Positions 37,454 to 49,405 of a DNA stretch of 64,000 bases are shown in pieces. A program made the translations under genes and the position numbers. This stretch comes from Peromyscus leucopus (lineage: Eukaryota > Chordata > Mammalia > Rodentia > Cricetidae). Location: positions 34,306,504 through 34,370,503 of the forward strand of contig NC_051075.1 in assembly GCF_004664715.2 (NCBI RefSeq). The letters run 5' to 3'. Below the pieces are notes generated by a model that was not told the DNA's origin, made no database searches, and saw only the letters and a list, made by a program, of their open reading frames with translations. Numbering within the stretch: the stretch's first letter is position 1; each line of letters opens with the position of its first letter.

Positions 37454-37586
37454 CTGTTTTATTGGAAAGTCTAAATGACACCATCTTGTCTGGAATATTA
37501 CACACGTTCCTCACTGAAGCAATGCAGCTGTAGTTAGCGTAGTCCTGAGGTCTAAGATTCTTTAGCTTTAAGATCTTTGTTTCACC
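37454..37586 (-). CDS. Mdga2: MDGA2 exon encoding the second part of Ig domain 2
   Basis: This is a short exon of 133 bases: 44 codons plus one base. It has acceptor cccatttcag before GGT GAA ACA and donor ACAG|gtacag. It is phase 0 at its start and phase 1 at its end, joining the neighbouring MDGA2 exons exactly. The peptide begins GETKILKLKNLRPQDYANYS and ends MVSFRLSNKT. It contains the Ig F-strand signature D-Y-A-N-Y-S-C, whose cysteine should pair with the one in the preceding exon. Two N-glycosylation sequons are visible, NYS and NKT. A further cysteine, in RNVCNIP, follows the F strand and is not part of the usual Ig pair. The exon lies in the neuroligin-binding N-terminal half of the protein. 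It is intact and clearly coding, and is easily overlooked because of its size. Confidence 0.95.
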
Positions 37587-37599
37587 CTGAAATGGGAGA

Positions 37600-39130
37600 A
37601 GAGGTCATTAGCAGAGGCCCGTGGTAACCAGAAGGAATAAACTGACACATAGCATTGCAAAGGATTCAATCATATGATTAGCAGAATGTGTCCTAAATGA
37701 AAAAAAGAAACACCGCACTTGAGCATCATACTAGAATACGCCTAGAGGTAAAAACAAACAGACAACAATGAAAATTCATAATGTTTTCTTTGCACACTTG
37801 CCTCCTAGGGGAGGAAAGCCTACTTCTGGCAGTAGTTATGCAAATTATCATGCAAAGTTCTGAACAGTACACTTAATAATCGAGTTTATTCAACAAACAC
37901 GGCAGTCTATGCAGACTTGAACAGGAAACACTATTATAAAAAGGGCTTCTGAAGAAGAGCCAACAAATAAAATGCAGGCTTTACAGCAAATTAGAGAAGA
38001 AAATTTAATGATCGATCATTATGCTGATATACATAAATATTTGGTGTAGATGGAGCAAAGGCAGATACCAGACTGAACTCTGACTGGAGTAAGTTTCCTG
38101 ATATTTCTGAATTGTTATTGTCCTTGCTGTTTGAACTCAGGAAGCTCAGGGGTAGGTCTTCCATGCAAATGTGGAGTGTTGCAAACAGCTCTAACTCAGA
38201 AGTGATTAGAATACTTTAGGAATTCCTGCTGAGCGGGACTGTAGAAGCATTGGATGAAACTGTTGCAAGTGTTTAAAGAGAGCAAACCCCCACAATGGAA
38301 AGATCCTCCTGCTCAATGCAGGCTGGAATCCTTGGAATTATTTTATCTCATAAAATCTTCCCTGCCTCCTCTGAGAACGGTTCCTCTGCTAAGGAACGTA
38401 CTTTTCATGACAAAATAACATTTTAATGACTTCCTATATGGTAGAACTTTCACAATATTAATTTTCTTATTTCAGACATTAAGTTGTAAAGGGCAACATG
38501 TTTTTTTTTTCTTTGCTTTGCTTAAATAACATTATTTGATTCTTAAAAATCACCATGCACCTAATATGCCAGTGTGAACTGAAGTACTCAGTGGCTTAAC
38601 ACAGAAAGCCTAAGTCCATGTCTTCCACAGATACAGCTGTACAGCCTGGCTCTCCTCAAATGGTATACAACCCTACAGCAGTGCATGTGGCACCATGCTA
38701 ACAATCTTCCATTCATGTCGAATTTCAATTCTAAACCGGTTACACATAAAACCTTTTTCCTCGGCTAAATAAGCAAAACGCTGATGAATCATATTGTGAA
38801 ATAATCATGGCAATAATGAACACCCCTATCACCTCACATAGTTACCACATTTTTCACTTTTCTGAAAATATGAAGCCTGATCACTCAGTCTCCCTGCTAA
38901 CTCATGTGAATTATTGACCTTGTTTTAGGAAAGACTTTGCATTGCATTTTTTAAAACAAAGATCCCACACAAACACATACAGAAATCAATATAGTTTTAT
39001 AATATAGTTAAACATGTTCACTTGTGACACAGAACTATCATAAATCAAACATAAAATGCCTCAATAAACGTGTTTAGCTGTGCAGAAAGAAAATTTTACA
39101 CTTAAATTAGTTAACCCAAGTTATTTTTTA
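37600..39130. other. Intron upstream of the small exon, nothing recognised
   Basis: Unique-looking sequence with no SINE, LTR or L1 that I can identify. The lack of repeats for about 1.5 kb next to a small exon could reflect conserved intronic sequence, but that is untested. Confidence 0.45.
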
Positions 39131-39139
39131 AAATTTCTA

Positions 39140-39315
39140 TTTGTGTGTATGTGTGTGTGTGTGTGTGTGTTTACATGTGTGCTTATGTGTGTATATGCAG
39201 GTCACAGGACAAGTAGCAAGAATCTGGTTCTCACTGATCACCATGTAAAACTTGGGGCTCAAACATAGATCATCAGGCTTGGCAGCAAATGCTTTTCAGC
39301 GATCTCATCAGCCCT
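39140..39315 (-). repeat. B3-type SINE
   Basis: Antisense element: TG-rich tail (39144-39200), ggtcacaggacaagtagca, cttggggctcaaacatagat, gcttggcagcaaatgctttt, ending gatctcatcagccct. Confidence 0.78.
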
Positions 39316-40089
39316 CAGTTCATTTTCCTAAGATGTTCACTGCTCAGATGTTTTTACTTTTCTTGGAAAACAGGTAAATATTGGTATCCCCCGGGACTAT
39401 AGTTCCAATGCTAATCTTGCTTTGTCCAAGTTCCTCTAGGTGGCATTTCGTGCTTCCGAGTTTCTGCTGAAGCTCTGTCGTTCTACCCATCTCATGATTT
39501 CAGAAACTCCTTCAGCTCCAGGTGAACACTTGTCTCCTACTTTCCAAAATTTCGCCTCAACATGTGCTTTTGATGCTTCATAGACTTTGAAAGTTTAACA
39601 TGTCCTAAAATAAACTTGACACGCCTCCAAACCAATGCTTTTTCCCTTAATAACATATCTTAGACTTTACTATAACTTTTCATGAACATATTCAGAATCT
39701 CCTCCAGATAGCTTTTTGTTGGCATTTAAATTTTTGATCTCAAATTATCTTTTTTCACTTATTTTTAATTATAATGTAGTGACTATACATTCAGCTGACA
39801 AACTCCTAAATGTATGTAGCAGAGTTGGAGGATGCATTGAAACAAATAGGACAATATTTCAACCATTGGCTCAGCATTAGTAATGGATACTTGAGAAATA
39901 ACAATTATATGTTCCTATGGTGTACAATGGTTTGTTTTCTTAGACCTTTTCATTATGATATAATGACAAGACCAAAGTGAATGTCCATCACCTTACAAAG
40001 TTATTTTCATTGTTTTTAATCTCTTAGATATAAATATATCTATTATCCATTATCTATAATCTATACTGTCTATTATAATCTCTAATACC

Positions 40090-40092
<3 letters not shown>
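39316..40092. other. Intron, nothing recognised
   Basis: AT-rich sequence, no gene or clear repeat. Confidence 0.5.

Positions 40093-40153
<61 letters not shown>
40093..40153. repeat. (AT)n microsatellite, 61 bp
   Basis: Uninterrupted TATATA of about 30 units, flanked on the left by TATC/TATT-rich sequence. Fully self-complementary. Confidence 0.96.
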
Positions 40154-40155
<2 letters not shown>

Positions 40156-40183
40156 TTTACCAATCTATCAAGAGAGGAGCAGA

Positions 40184-40266
40184 GTCTAGCTATATAGCCC
40201 AAGCGAGTCTGGAACAATCTTCCTGATCAAGGTTTCACTATAGGTGTGCACCATCATGGTTGGGGA
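40184..40266 (-). repeat. Old B1-like SINE fragment
   Basis: Antisense gtctagctatatagcccaag, gagtctggaacaatcttcct, taggtgtgcaccatcatggt. Truncated and diverged. Confidence 0.5.
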
Positions 40267-41330
40267 CTTACTGCTTTTAAATATAAAATCAGTTCATTCT
40301 ATTTCCATGCTAAATCACATGAATAATTTAGTGTTGTTTTAACAAATAAACACATCATGTCTCTGCCCATCTCATCGTCTCATACCCTAGACTACATCCA
40401 ATGTTCATTTTCACAGTTCTATTTACCTCCATGCTTATTCAATTCCACCTATTTCTTGGATGCCAACACTGCTTACCTCTCCACAAGTAATTCTATGTTT
40501 ACTTCCTCCTAATAGAAAAATCCTTCCAAAAGAGCTGTTTCTGTTTCATAGTATCATTTTTTACGTTTATTTGGGCAATGGATTTATCTTTCCCAGATTC
40601 CTTGCCTTTCCAGTAAGGACCTAAGGGCAACAATCATGTCAGACTCTCTCTGTCTCTCACTACTGTACTATGAGGGCAATCACAGAATTAGCCCAGAAAA
40701 TACACTTTTAGAATTAATAATTCTTTTTCAGTTCAAACTGCCATATCCATCCACCTTTCAGTTCATTTAGCTTTACTTGGTATTCATTGTGGATGCAGAA
40801 TTTCCTGCTTGGCTGGCACCTGTTATGAATTCAATAGATGTTAATGAAATATCACTTATCCTCCAAACACATGTTAAGAAAAGACTTTCACTCAGTTCCA
40901 CACAATCAGATCATATTTGTGTGTGCAATAAAAAGTATTATTTTCTTGTAAAAACTTATCTAGATTACATCGATTGAAAACCAGAAAGGAAAGAAAATTG
41001 CATTAAAGACAAAAATATCAAAATCAAGTGAAACTTTAGCAAAAGAAATAAATGTAAATCCACAGAAATGTAAGTGGCATTTCTGTATCTCCTATGACAT
41101 ACAACGTTTTTAATAATAATTATTTAAAAGATCTGTTGCTTGAAATTTGGACTTTACAGTACAAAAATATATTTCTCAAGAAATATAGCTCTAATAATAA
41201 AATATTTGCAAATTTAAATCTTAAGGGGATGGATATATATTATAAAAGGTGTACAAAAGGTAAATAGTAAAATAGATTAACAACCCCTCCTAAATAAAAC
41301 CCACAAATAATTTCATTTAAAAATGATCTG
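40267..41330. other. Intron, nothing recognised
   Basis: AT-rich sequence. A 66-codon frame at 40777 has no recognisable similarity. Confidence 0.5.
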
Positions 41331-41650
41331 TATAGTAAAACAGGTATCTTTCAAAAGAAGACACACAAATGGATAAGAGACATACAAAAGGATACTCATC
41401 ATCATTAGTCATTTTAGAAATATAAATCAATCTAAATTAAGATATCATTTCATTTAAAAAAGAAAATAAAGAAAAAACATATTAGAAGAAAAAAATTAAC
41501 TACAACTTTACTCTAGAAAAAATGTAGAGAGAATGGAAGACAAGCAAGGAGGAAGACATGAAGCAACTGAAACTCTTCACAGTTAGAAAGAATATTAATT
41601 AATACAATAATTAAAAAGGGGGAATGAAGGTTGTGCTAAACATCAAGAAC
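41331..41650 (+). mobile_element. Old L1 ORF2 relic, left half
   Basis: tctttcaaaagaagacacac, aatggataagagacatacaa and tagaaatataaatcaatct follow the L1 ORF2 order with many changes. It is interrupted at 41651 by a younger L1 and resumes after 42675. Confidence 0.55.
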
Positions 41651-42674
41651 AAGTTCCTGAGTCTTCAATTCAATTCTATCGACCCACTTGTCTGTTTTTA
41701 TACTAGCAACATGCTCTTTTTATTACTATAGCTCTGTAGTAGAGCTTGAAATAGGGAAGTTCCTCTATTGTATAGGATTGTTTTATCTATCCTGGGTTTT
41801 TTGTTTTTCCATATGAAGTTGAGTATTGAATTCAAATAAATGAATTCTTTTGAGGTCTGTGAAGAATTGTGTTGAAATTTTTATGGGGATTGCATGGAAT
41901 TTGTAGATTGCTTTTGGTAAGATGGCCATTTTTACTATGTTAATTGGTGGATCCATGAACATGGGAGATCTTCCCATCTTCTGGTATCTTCTCCAATTTC
42001 TTTCTTCAGACTTAAAGTTCTTGTCATACAGGTCTTTCACCTGCTTGGTTAGAGTTACCCCAAGATATTTTATGTTATTTGTGGCTATTATGAAGGATGT
42101 TGTTTCCTTGATTTCTTTCCAGCCCATTTATCATTTGTATGGAGGAGGGCTACTGATAATTTTTTGAGTTAATCTTTTATCTAGCCGTATTGATGAAGGT
42201 GTTTATCTAACCTGGGCTCAAAGGAGCTCATAGACACTAGAGCAACATCTAAGGAGCCTGCATGGTACCAACCTAGTTCCTCTACATATATGTGACAGTT
42301 GTACGACTTTGTCTACTTGTGGGACTCCTAGCAGTGAGAGCAGGGCCTGTCCCTAATGCTTTGGCAGGCTTTTGGGAACCTATTCTTCCTACTGAGTTGC
42401 TTTACCAAGCCTTAATATGAGGGTAGGAGCTTAGTCCTACCTCAATTTACTACACTATGTTTTGCTTACACCCATGGGAGTCCTTCCCTCTTCTGATCAG
42501 AAACAGATGAGGAGTGGATTCTGGGGGAAGGGAAAGTGAGGGAAGGGAATGGAAGGAGAGGAGGGAGGAGAAACTGCATTTGGGATGTGAAATAAATGAA
42601 TAAATAAAATTTAAGAAAAAAATGAAAAAAAAAAAGAAAAATTACATCATACAAAAAAAAAAAAAAAGTTCCTG
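41651..42674. mobile_element. 5'-inverted (twin-primed) L1 insertion with 9-bp target duplication
   Basis: The outer 9 bases, AAGTTCCTG, occur at 41651-41659 and 42666-42674. Between them the left part (to about 42210) is L1 ORF2 in antisense. A minus-strand frame at 41783-42127 shows KYLGVTLTKQVKDLY and MAILPKAIYKFHAIPIKI, which are ORF2 C-terminal landmarks. The right part is the L1 3' UTR in sense orientation, ending in an A-rich tail before the second duplication. Opposed halves within one duplication are the hallmark of 5' inversion during retrotransposition. The ORF2 piece is truncated and inactive. Confidence 0.85.
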
Positions 42675-43035
42675 GTATCAAAATCCCTTCCCTTTGCATG
42701 TATCCAAAGGAAATGAAATCACTTTGCTAAGAAAAGATCACACTGCTGGTTCATTGATAACCAAAATCAGGAAACAAGCTTGGAGTTTCTATGAGTGGAG
42801 AAATGGATCATGAAATTGTGTGTTACAGAATATCATTCAGCCAACTAATAAGGATGAAACCTTGTCCATCTCTGTAAGATGGGTGAAACATGAGGTCATT
42901 GTGTTCAATAGAGACATGTACTGAAAATCAAACATTGCATGACATCACTCATTTGGAATATGAGAAATTTGATCTCATGGTAGATCAGTGTTGATTAGGA
43001 TCCTCAGAGGCTGGAAAAAATTGAGAGAGGAAAGC
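42675..43035 (+). mobile_element. Old L1 relic, right half
   Basis: atgtatccaaaggaaatgaa, agtggagaaatggatcatg, attcagccaactaataagga and catgacatcactcatttgga are L1 3'-terminal ORF2 landmarks, diverged. It continues the relic broken by the younger L1. Confidence 0.55.
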
Positions 43036-43170
43036 ATGGAAAAACGTTGGTGAATGAGAACTAAGCAATAGTTAGGTAAGCAAAACTGGTTCTGAATTTT
43101 ACTGGAGTTACAACACTACAAGCATTATAGTCTAACTTCCATTTCAAAAGCAAAATCACAATTAGAGCAC

Positions 43171-43581
43171 TGTTGAGATCCAGCCTTTCTCAGAGGCAAG
43201 TTTTCTGTCTTGTACAGGATGCAGACTTGGCCAGGTCCCACCTGCGACTGGGCCGAAGGCCTCAAAGGACTTAAAGTTTCACTTCCTGTGGACCTGGCTT
43301 TTCTTAATCCTAAAGAGAGTAGAGTGATCAGTCCCAAGGCTGCGTTTTGCTCATCTGCGAAGCACTGGTCCTTCGTTCCCCTTGTGCAACACTGCTCAAT
43401 TAGCTTCTTGCTCACACTGTTATATGATGGCTTTTTCCTGCCTCTATCCAACCCCTTCCCCCAATTTGATGCTGTGCTTCTTAATAAATTTCCTTGTGCA
43501 AGACTTCCTGACCCCCAACTTTCCTATCTCCCGTATGATCTGATCTATCCAGGGAGTCCTTCCTCTTAGGCCCCTGTCACA
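43171..43581 (+). mobile_element. LTR-like element, about 410 bp
   Basis: Begins TGTTGAGATCCAGCC and ends CCCTGTCACA. An AATAAA at about 43482, followed by tttccttgtgcaagacttcc, looks like an R/U5 poly(A) region, and the GC content is higher than in the flanks. The target duplication is not convincing. A 119-codon frame across it is not a recognised protein. Probably a solo LTR of an endogenous retrovirus. Confidence 0.55.
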
Positions 43582-44063
43582 ATACACTGATCTGCTGGTC
43601 CAGTTCAATGCTATTTTAAGACTTAGAAAATTCATGCTACTCTGAACTAATTCTGACTGTACCAAGAAGTATTGCACAGTTATTACAATGGTAGAAATAT
43701 GTATGTCTTGGTGAGATTTTATGCAGAACAGAGGAGCACAATGGGCACATTACAGGGACAAAGAAAGAGCAGTGCCTCCATATCTGATTTCCCCATGGTT
43801 TAACTGCCCAGTGATTGGCAGGTGGCTCTAGAAGAGATTAGATGATCAGTTCTTATAGCTGCAAATCAAGATTCCAGATGGTGTGAAGCTATAGAGGCCC
43901 TAGAAAAATAATTCCTTAAGGTAAAATGCAAGGTTAACCTATAAACTTGTGAGAGGAGCTAATAAATAAGGTTGAACTAAGAACGTGTTTGTACCATACC
44001 AGTTTAATTCACTACATGCATTAAGTGATGAAGAATAATTTTCTGATTTATGAAATAAATTCA
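43582..44063. other. Intron, nothing recognised
   Basis: Unique-looking sequence. Confidence 0.5.
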
Positions 44064-44262
44064 TGTGCCTCTGTGTGTATGAGCTGTGTGTGTGTGTGAG
44101 TAAATGTGTGTGTGAGTGAGTAGGCACACATGTGCAAGCAAGCACCTGTTCTGCATGAATGTGGTGGTCAGAGAATGTCTTTCCACCTATCAACAGGTTC
44201 TGGAAATCAAAAAAGGTCATCATACTTGGTGGCAAATGTCTTTACTCATGATTCATCTTGCA
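44064..44262 (-). repeat. B3-type SINE
   Basis: TGTG-rich tail, caagcaagcacctgttctgc, gaatgtggtggtcagagaat, tcaacaggttctggaaatc, cttggtggcaaatgtcttta. An antisense, diverged B3. Confidence 0.7.
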
Positions 44263-47200
44263 ATGTCAGTAGAAAGATTTTATAACTATGCATAATTCAT
44301 CCAATAGCAACAGGTATATGAATGTGTGTATAGATATATATGCACAGGTTCAAATGGTTTGTGTGTGCATATGTTACTGTGTATAATTTAGACTTTATTA
44401 TTTAAAACTACTTTGTCATATAATTTTAGTTTTATTTTGTCATTAATATAAATTTAATATTCTGTGATATTAGAATTATTTTTGCATGTGAGATTCTACA
44501 CCATTTTAAAAGAATTTTTTATTTGATTATTGTATAATTATATACTTAGTTTAACTACCCTTAATGTAACTGATGGTGTAATTGATATAAATATGTCCAG
44601 CTTTATAATTAGTTGATGTTATTATAATACACAAGATGATATCATGAGCATTTTTATAAACATTCTAGGAAAATGGCAAGTAAATATGCAACTTCTAATG
44701 TTTAAATTCATATTTATTGGCAATCACACAGAAACTTTATAATTTAATTTTAAAAGTATTTTATATTTGCCAATAAATACAGTCCAAAAACTATTTTGTG
44801 AAATAATTCAGGAGAAGATAATTATCTATTACTTTGTGGCTGTTCCAATGTTGACATTCTATAGTAAAAACAAAAGTACCTATAACCTGCAATGATATTT
44901 AAGTTACTTTCAAAATAGACTAGACCTTTAAAAATGCTATTTCCAATATATATTATTATTGAACTACTGGTTTAAATTATATTAATTTCTACCTCACATT
45001 TATTATAAACATAAGATACATATAAATATATGCTTGCCTTTCCCTTTCAGCAGTAAGTGAGTAGAGATTTGAAAAGGATAATTATTCCTCTTAAACTTAT
45101 TATGTGGCTGAGATTTCATATCAGCTCCAAAAATACATGCTGATTTCATTTTGGAAATAATAAGTGCAAGAAACTATGAATAAGGTTTTGTTACTCAAGA
45201 GGATTGTGAAATAAATATTCAGTTCAAATTGATGTTGTTATTAGCCTGTATGCATAGGCACACAAGTTAGAGTCATCTCAATATTAAAAATCTAATATCT
45301 TTCACAGAAGTTTAATTTCCTAACATTAAAAGTATGAGGTATATGAACTTTCATCTGAATCCTTATACAGCATTATTCCAGGATATCCTCCCATCTTTAC
45401 AGTGAACTCTTCCCCACATAGAGAAATTATTGTGTATTTCAGGCATGAATATCATTAAGGAATCATTTTGCTTCATTATTATTTCTGATGCTACTATGGG
45501 CATTCTACATGCTCCTATACCATTTTGCTAGCCTCTATTTTAACTTCCTTTTGCTTTTTCTTTGCCCTATAATCCTCTTTCCCTTAACCACTTCCTCATA
45601 CATCAACAATGTCAGGAAGCGAGGAAGGAGTCTTGCCTCCATACCTCTACATTTGGCAAAGATCTTCCCATATCCTGCACATGGCAGATCAAGGTTACCT
45701 TTTTGCATTATAAACTAGAGGAGTCCTAGACTATAGTGCTAAAGGACTCCACAGTGGTTTGTCTGTGTTCTCCACAATGGGTGCTGGATTTTACTGCCAC
45801 TGGGAAAGTACTGGGAGATGGCACCTTTACAGGGCAGTTACATACTAAGTCCTAACATGTAAAGTTATTCCTTTATTTTAGGAGTATGTACATCAATCTT
45901 AGGAGTGACTTTGTGCTTCTTTTGTGCTCCCTGACTTTGTTACAATGTAGCTAGAATGCCCTTGCTGGGTGCCAGTACCTTAATGTTCAACTTTCTAGTA
46001 TCTGAAATTTTGAGAAATATATTTTTAAATAAAGTACTCAGGTTGTTGTTACAGGATCAGAACATGGATTAAGACATGATTTAATATAAACAGTTTTAAT
46101 ATCAAAAGATTTTTAATCATAAAGTATTCTTAGCAGTCAGTGGAAAAATGTCTGTAAAAACTAATACAAGGATGATGTATATATATTTGTATATATATAC
46201 ATATATATGACATATATACATATATATATATCTGATCACAAAAAAGAGTAACACAATATGAAAGATCAAGGTCATCACAAAAGGAAATATGGCCTTGGAT
46301 AATATTTTAAGACTATAGCATATAATTAATTTTAAATCTAAGGTACCATTTGTAGGTAGATAAATAATCTGTGGTCTTAACCACAAAGTTCTATATAATT
46401 AAAGTATATGATTTTTTTACCTTCTAATGCAGAAAAAAAATAAATTGATAAATTTGTAAATTAAAACATGAAAACATGTTATCATGTTAAAATAAATATA
46501 TTTAATCAATTGCATTGCTTTCCACTACAAGATGACTGCAAATTCATAGTATTTTCAATTTTTGTTGGCAATTACCAGCCACAGATGAGGATGCTGGCGG
46601 CTGTTAAATAGACTTGTAGGAAAAAAGCTCTTATCACTTTTTTTTGGTATTGTGAACATGTGCTTGAAGGTTAGAATTAGACCTGAATGTCTCAGTGCAT
46701 TCTAATTTTCATCAATTAGCATAGTTTTGGAGAAACAGATTAGCCTGTAACTCCTCATTTGAAAAATCATGTAAAACTTTTATGTGCCACAGGAACAATC
46801 CTGCATAAGCTTTGGATTCACCAGAGTTTCAAAATGGTAGCCCAGGGTCCAAGTAGAGACACCTGGCAGCAGCAGATGCTGTTTTCTCAAGAGTGGGTAT
46901 GCACATTCGGTTCCCTGCAGGACCTATCAGATCTTAGGTCATTCTCCCAGGCAGAGTCACATAGTCTTTCTGCCATGTCAGTTTCAGCAGTCATTTGCAT
47001 TTGTAATATCTGCTATAAAACAAAACAAATATGACCCAGTCAAGAAAGAAACCCATAAACTTCCATTAGAATACATGGCTTAAGTCCAGTTCATGATGGG
47101 ACATTTCTTTATAAGAAATTTTAAAGAACTTACTTGGTTGGATTAAATTGTATGTGCATACAAATATATGTGTACCCATATGTATGCAGTCTAAATGAAG

Positions 47201-47369
47201 TTATGATAATTAAAGGTAACATTACTCCCCTTTACAAGACCTATAGACTAAGAAAAATCTCAATACTAGACATGATAAACCTCCTTTCCAGTTTTTGGTC
47301 AGAAATATCCAAGAGATTCCCCCAAAAATATAGGTTATTGATGTTTTCCATGTTTTCCTCCCAGATATT
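44263..47369. other. Intron, mostly unrecognised
   Basis: About 3.1 kb, AT-rich, with a short interrupted ATATAC run at 46176-46231. Open frames of 76-91 codons show no family or splice context. Confidence 0.5.
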
Positions 47370-48260
47370 AAATGTAAGTCCCTATTACTAAAGACACAAT
47401 GTACTTTGGACACAGGACCACAAGGAATCCAGCTGGATCTAATTGGAAAGCTTCTTCCTTCAGGACTAGCATTCATAGTATATGAAAATGCTATGTAATC
47501 TGCTAAGGGAGAAAAACAACCAGTAGTCCTATCCAGCTATGATGCCTATAAGCGAATAGTGACCACCACAGCAAGATACCCATAAAGGTACAATAGTCAT
47601 AATTTGGGGGCAATCAACAGTTATCTAATTATACTTTAGGACCACTTAGCCCAAGGGATCCCATGCCTGGTACCTGAAACATAGCCACCTCTGAGCTAGT
47701 GAGGTCATAGATCTTAGAGAAGAACTTCCTACTGCCACTCAGTTAAACCAGTAAAGTTTCCAACTTCGTTCTAAATACTTGTACATACCAGTATGTACAG
47801 TTCAAATAAGCTTCTCTGCAACAGACAGAGACCATTACAGAAAACAATTGGTCAAAATGCAAAGAACTACTGAAATACTGGTCTTTAGGCCCAGTTGATA
47901 CATCTATAGCTCAATACTCACACCCAAGGCTCAGAGAACATTGTAGAAGAGAAGCGGAGAGAGCCAGAGGATCAAGAAGTCAGCTGTGAGCTATATCTCT
48001 TAGAAATGAAAGACAAGCTACTCCCATGATTTAACATGGCTATCTAAACAAAACCCAAACAAAGAAAACAATGACAAACATGTCACTGTAGAAAGGGGAA
48101 ATTCCATTCGTCCTTCATTCAGATATGAGCTACAGGCAATTAATGACTAACTACTGAGAGAGGAAGAATTAATCTTCTACATTAGTAAGGCTCCTAAATG
48201 GTGATCCTATATCAAGTGGTCAACCCTGAAAACATATACATACTAGCAACACCAAATTGG
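47370..48260. repeat. Probable rodent interspersed repeat, unclassified
   Basis: gagccagaggatcaagaagt, atggctatctaaacaaaacc, gagctacaggcaattaatga and actactgagagaggaagaat agree with a rodent repeat recalled from other loci. I cannot name the family or fix its borders. Confidence 0.4.
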
Positions 48261-48690
48261 AACTTCAGGTTGTACTTATGGACACATATATTTCTGTGTC
48301 TGTGCATATGCATGTAATCATAGTAATTAAAAGAAAAGGCATAATAATTTAAGTTTGTCATTGCAAGTTGGAAAATTGCAATTATTCCTTGAAAAATATG
48401 TTTTCAATCAAATTTATCAGTGAAGTATACAGTAATGCTATTTAAAAGGACACTGAGGTAAACATATGGATGAAGAAATATGATCTCAGGAATCAGCATT
48501 TCAAATTTAACTATCACTTACAAAACTAGTTGTATCTAGGTGTGCTGGTCTTTCAATCAAATGTGTATTGTTTTTCAAAAGAGTAGATTTGGAGAATATG
48601 TCTTCCCAAGTAGCTATACTATTCATTGTTGCCCAAGTCAAGAAATTATCACAGTCAGCTAGAGTAGGAATACTGTTCCTAATCTCTTAC

Positions 48691-48887
48691 CTGGGTAAAG
48701 AAGGGCTCATAAATCTCCACCCCTTTGTCAGATCCTTGCAGCAACACCTCTTGGCCGCGTCTCCAGCTGTAGCGCACAGGGGGGTTGGAGTTGGCCACAC
48801 ACCGGAGAAACACTGTTCTCTCATAGTAAAACTGTTCTTTAGCTTCACCTATGCTTTGATGAACAGTTACTACTGGATCATCCAAGT
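48691..48887 (-). CDS. Mdga2: MDGA2 exon encoding the first part of Ig domain 2
   Basis: This internal exon encodes 65 full codons beginning LDDPVVTVHQS and ending EPFFTQ. The acceptor (ttatttcttctag) lies just above 48887 and the donor (CAG|gtaagag) just below 48691. The exon starts with two bases that finish a Tyr codon (upstream intron phase 1) and ends on a codon boundary (phase 0). It carries the first half of an Ig fold: the B-strand cysteine in VFLRCVANS and the core tryptophan in YSWRRG. The peptide matches the MDGA2 sequence I know. MDGA2 is a GPI-anchored neuronal surface protein whose N-terminal Ig domains bind neuroligins and so limit neurexin-neuroligin synapse assembly. The partner cysteine of this Ig fold is in the next exon, about 11 kb lower. 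No frameshift or stop is seen, so the exon looks functional. Identification is very secure. Confidence 0.96.
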
Positions 48888-49279
48888 CTAGAAGAAATAA
48901 AAACAGGCAGGCAACAGCATTACAAGATGTACAACTTCTACAGTATTGCCAATGCATGCCCTGGCCAATGATCTATGCTTCTACTAATGGCAGTGCTGCG
49001 AATGCTTGATTAATAACAAAGAAAATTTCAACCTAAAAACAAAAATCTAAAAATTTGATACTTTCTTCAGATTTGTTGAAACAGCACAGCAGCTCTTACA
49101 TTTTCCAACCTCCTTGCCAGCAGCCACTTATAAAAGATTTCATGAAAGTGAACAAAATTTAAATTGTCAGTCCTGAAAACACATACAGTTAGTATTATGT
49201 GTACTCAATAGGTTATTTTTTAGGAATACATACACATATATACATACATTAATTGTTATTTCATGCATGAATATATTCA

Positions 49280-49405
49280 ATTAATAACAATTAATGAGAA
49301 AGGAGGCCATGAATTTGAAAGAGAATGGGGAGAGGTAGATGAGAGTCTTTGGAGGAAAGAAGGGGAAGGGAGAAGTGTTACAATTAAATTATAATCTCCA
49401 AAAAA

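Larger units (their letters stand above)
37587..48690 (-). other. Mdga2: MDGA2 intron splitting Ig domain 2 (11.1 kb, phase 0)
   Basis: Complete intron with donor gtaagag at 48690 and acceptor ...catttcag at 37587. It separates the two halves of Ig domain 2. It contains an AT microsatellite, a 5'-inverted L1, an LTR-like element and B3-type SINEs. Confidence 0.95.

Noticed and set aside
41783..42127. 114-codon frame with clear protein similarity
   Set aside because: As a host gene: it is a truncated L1 ORF2 C-terminal piece within the twin-primed insertion.
43125..43569. 108- and 119-codon frames on opposite strands
   Set aside because: They overlap an LTR-like element; mutual overlap and lack of any family argue against coding.
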